5,699 nucleotides of DNA from assembly GCA_030620695.1 (NCBI GenBank), contig JAUXEA010000033.1, positions 1 through 5,699 of the forward strand, in the 5' to 3' direction. Below the pieces are notes generated by a model that was given only the letters and a program-made list of their open reading frames with translations, made no database searches and was not told the origin of the DNA. The position numbers were made by a program, and so were the translations under genes. The DNA comes from Candidatus Aenigmatarchaeota archaeon. Lineage in GTDB: Archaea; Aenigmatarchaeota; Aenigmatarchaeia; QMZS01. Positions 4,882 to 5,699 of this stretch are shown piece by piece; position 1 is the first letter of the stretch; the number at the start of each line of letters is the position of its first letter.

Positions 4882-5606
4882 ATTTCCAATTTTTTATTAA
4901 CTGGCTCTTCCTGTACAGCAGACTTATTTTTATCACCATTTTTCAGTTCCTCGTCAATTAATTCTCCAACCCTGTCTGTCAACCCGGGAATATGTGATTC
5001 ATCGTCAATTTTCTGTATTATTTTTATTACAAGGTTTATTTTGCCTCCACTTATCCAGATAATACCATTTTGCCCAATTAAAATTGTACATCCTGTTTTG
5101 TTTTGTATCATTTTTATCATGCTCCCTCCTTTCCCAATAACTCTCGGAACTTTTGATGGAGTAATATAAGCAATTCTCCCCTCTTTTAAAACTTTCGCGT
5201 CATAAGACTTCATAGATAATTTCACTTTGTCAGTTAGTTCACTTATCTCAGAATATATCCAGACCCCGGGTCTATAAATCCTCATTAATTTCTCCTGGTC
5301 TATTGTTGCATACTTGGAAAGGTTACTGGTGTTACTCAAATACAAATATGCCGGGAGTGGTGCCTGTATATCAACAATAAAAAAAGGATAATTGAATTCT
5401 TTTATCTGTCCGATAATTTTGTCCCCTCTCTTTGGCTTGTAACTCTGTTTAAACGGAACCACACTAATTTTGTATCCCTCTTTTTTTATTCCAAAAAATT
5501 TTGAGTGAGTCTTTCCACTAAAAACAAAAGTGCCCTCTCCTGATTTCTCTGATGTTGAAATTAGAGTTCCGGGAGTAACAATAACATATCCTTCTTTCTC
5601 TTCCAT
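4878..5606 (-). CDS. rrp4: Archaeal exosome cap subunit Rrp4 (S1 and KH domains)
   Basis: Rrp4 forms the RNA-binding cap on the Rrp41-Rrp42 ring and feeds RNA into the pore. The 242 residues show the usual three parts. An N-terminal domain contains VIVTPGTLIS (8-17) and the GEGTF strand. An S1 domain (about 58-135) starts KRGDKIIGQI and ends with VKLSMKSYDAKVL. A KH domain (about 145-200) has the GKGG loop in VPRVIGKGGSMIKMI (153-167). The tail after about residue 215 is charged and probably flexible. The length is typical for the family. The gene is followed by rrp41 with a 4-base overlap. The ATG at 5606 places VIVTPG close to the N-terminus, as is usual. No SBDS gene, a frequent upstream neighbour in archaeal exosome operons, is present in the 93 bases upstream. 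Confidence 0.95.
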   Translation of the reverse strand: MEEKEGYVIVTPGTLISTSEKSGEGTFVFSGKTHSKFFGIKKEGYKISVVPFKQSYKPKRGDKIIGQIKEFNYPFFIVDIQAPLPAYLYLSNTSNLSKYATIDQEKLMRIYRPGVWIYSEISELTDKVKLSMKSYDAKVLKEGRIAYITPSKVPRVIGKGGSMIKMIQNKTGCTILIGQNGIIWISGGKINLVIKIIQKIDDESHIPGLTDRVGELIDEELKNGDKNKSAVQEEPVNKKLEI

Positions 5607-5628
5607 AATTTAGAAAAAACTTTAATTA
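5605..5628. promoter_or_regulatory. Possible divergent promoters between rrp4 and the right-edge ORF
   Basis: The 25-bp gap between the two start codons is AT-rich. On the minus strand TAATTAAA (5628-5621) is centred about 19 nt before the rrp4 ATG. On the plus strand ATAATTTA (5605-5612) is centred about 24 nt before the ATG at 5632. Both are weak matches in an AT-rich background, and neither start has a Shine-Dalgarno sequence. Confidence 0.25.
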
Positions 5629-5631
5629 GTT

Positions 5632-5699
5632 ATGAACCTAAAAAGACAGAAATTTGAAATTAATTTAAACCCAATCCAGAGAGGGGGAATTTTGACAGA
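5632..5699 (+). CDS. Possible N-terminus of a divergent gene (cut by window edge)
   Basis: An ATG at 5632 opens a frame that stays open to the window end, 22 codons plus two bases. It begins MNLKRQKFEINLNPIQRG. The evidence is the start close to rrp4 in divergent orientation and a weak TATA-like box at the right distance. At 22 codons an open frame can occur by chance, and I recognise no family. The alternative is that this stretch is the end of a minus-strand gene, or the leader region of rrp4. Confidence 0.35.
   Translation, partial: MNLKRQKFEINLNPIQRGGILT

Noticed and set aside
5345..5365. GTGGTGCC in rrp4 resembling the GTGCC junction of the palindromic units
   Set aside because: No flanking hairpins are present and the bases encode a conserved APLPAY stretch of Rrp4.

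Overview
The window looks archaeal, most likely a small-genome lineage of the DPANN type. It is AT-rich, carries the archaeal exosome genes rrp4 and rrp41, a small PRC-barrel protein and an archaeal-type PIN-domain ATPase start. Several AT-rich TATA-like boxes lie about 19-25 nt before start codons with no Shine-Dalgarno sequence, which fits leaderless transcription. The lineage is inferred from gene content and style, not from a phylogenetic marker comparison.

Layout, left to right. At 1-231 (-) is the N-terminus of a PIN-domain protein. It is divergent from a PRC-barrel protein at 283-537 (+), and the two share one TATA-like sequence. A HAD-superfamily hydrolase (556-1188, +) follows the PRC gene and converges on arginyl-tRNA synthetase argS (1269-2957, -), with a strong hairpin between the stops. 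An unrecognised 155-residue protein (3034-3501, +) diverges from argS and converges, with a 5-nt gap, on a PPC/DUF296-like protein (3507-3890, -). A 283-bp gap (3891-4173) holds two tandem paired-hairpin units. The exosome pair rrp4-rrp41 (5606 to 4174, -) is translationally coupled by an ATGA overlap. A possible divergent gene start runs off the right edge (5632-5699, +).

Most genes are housekeeping: tRNA charging (argS) and 3' RNA processing or decay (Rrp4 RNA-binding cap on a ring containing the phosphorolytic subunit Rrp41). The PIN protein may also act on RNA. rrp42, the usual partner of rrp41, is not in the window.

The most unusual content is a small family of two-hairpin palindromic elements. 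Two tandem copies sit in the gap between rrp41 and the PPC-like gene. A third lies in frame inside the N-terminal part of argS, where it appears to encode about 16 extra residues. The three copies keep a common layout (CG-stem-CG, GTGC junction, second stem capped TTTGC-NNN-GCAAA), while the stem sequences differ and stay paired. This resembles the logic of Rickettsia palindromic elements, here in an apparent archaeon.
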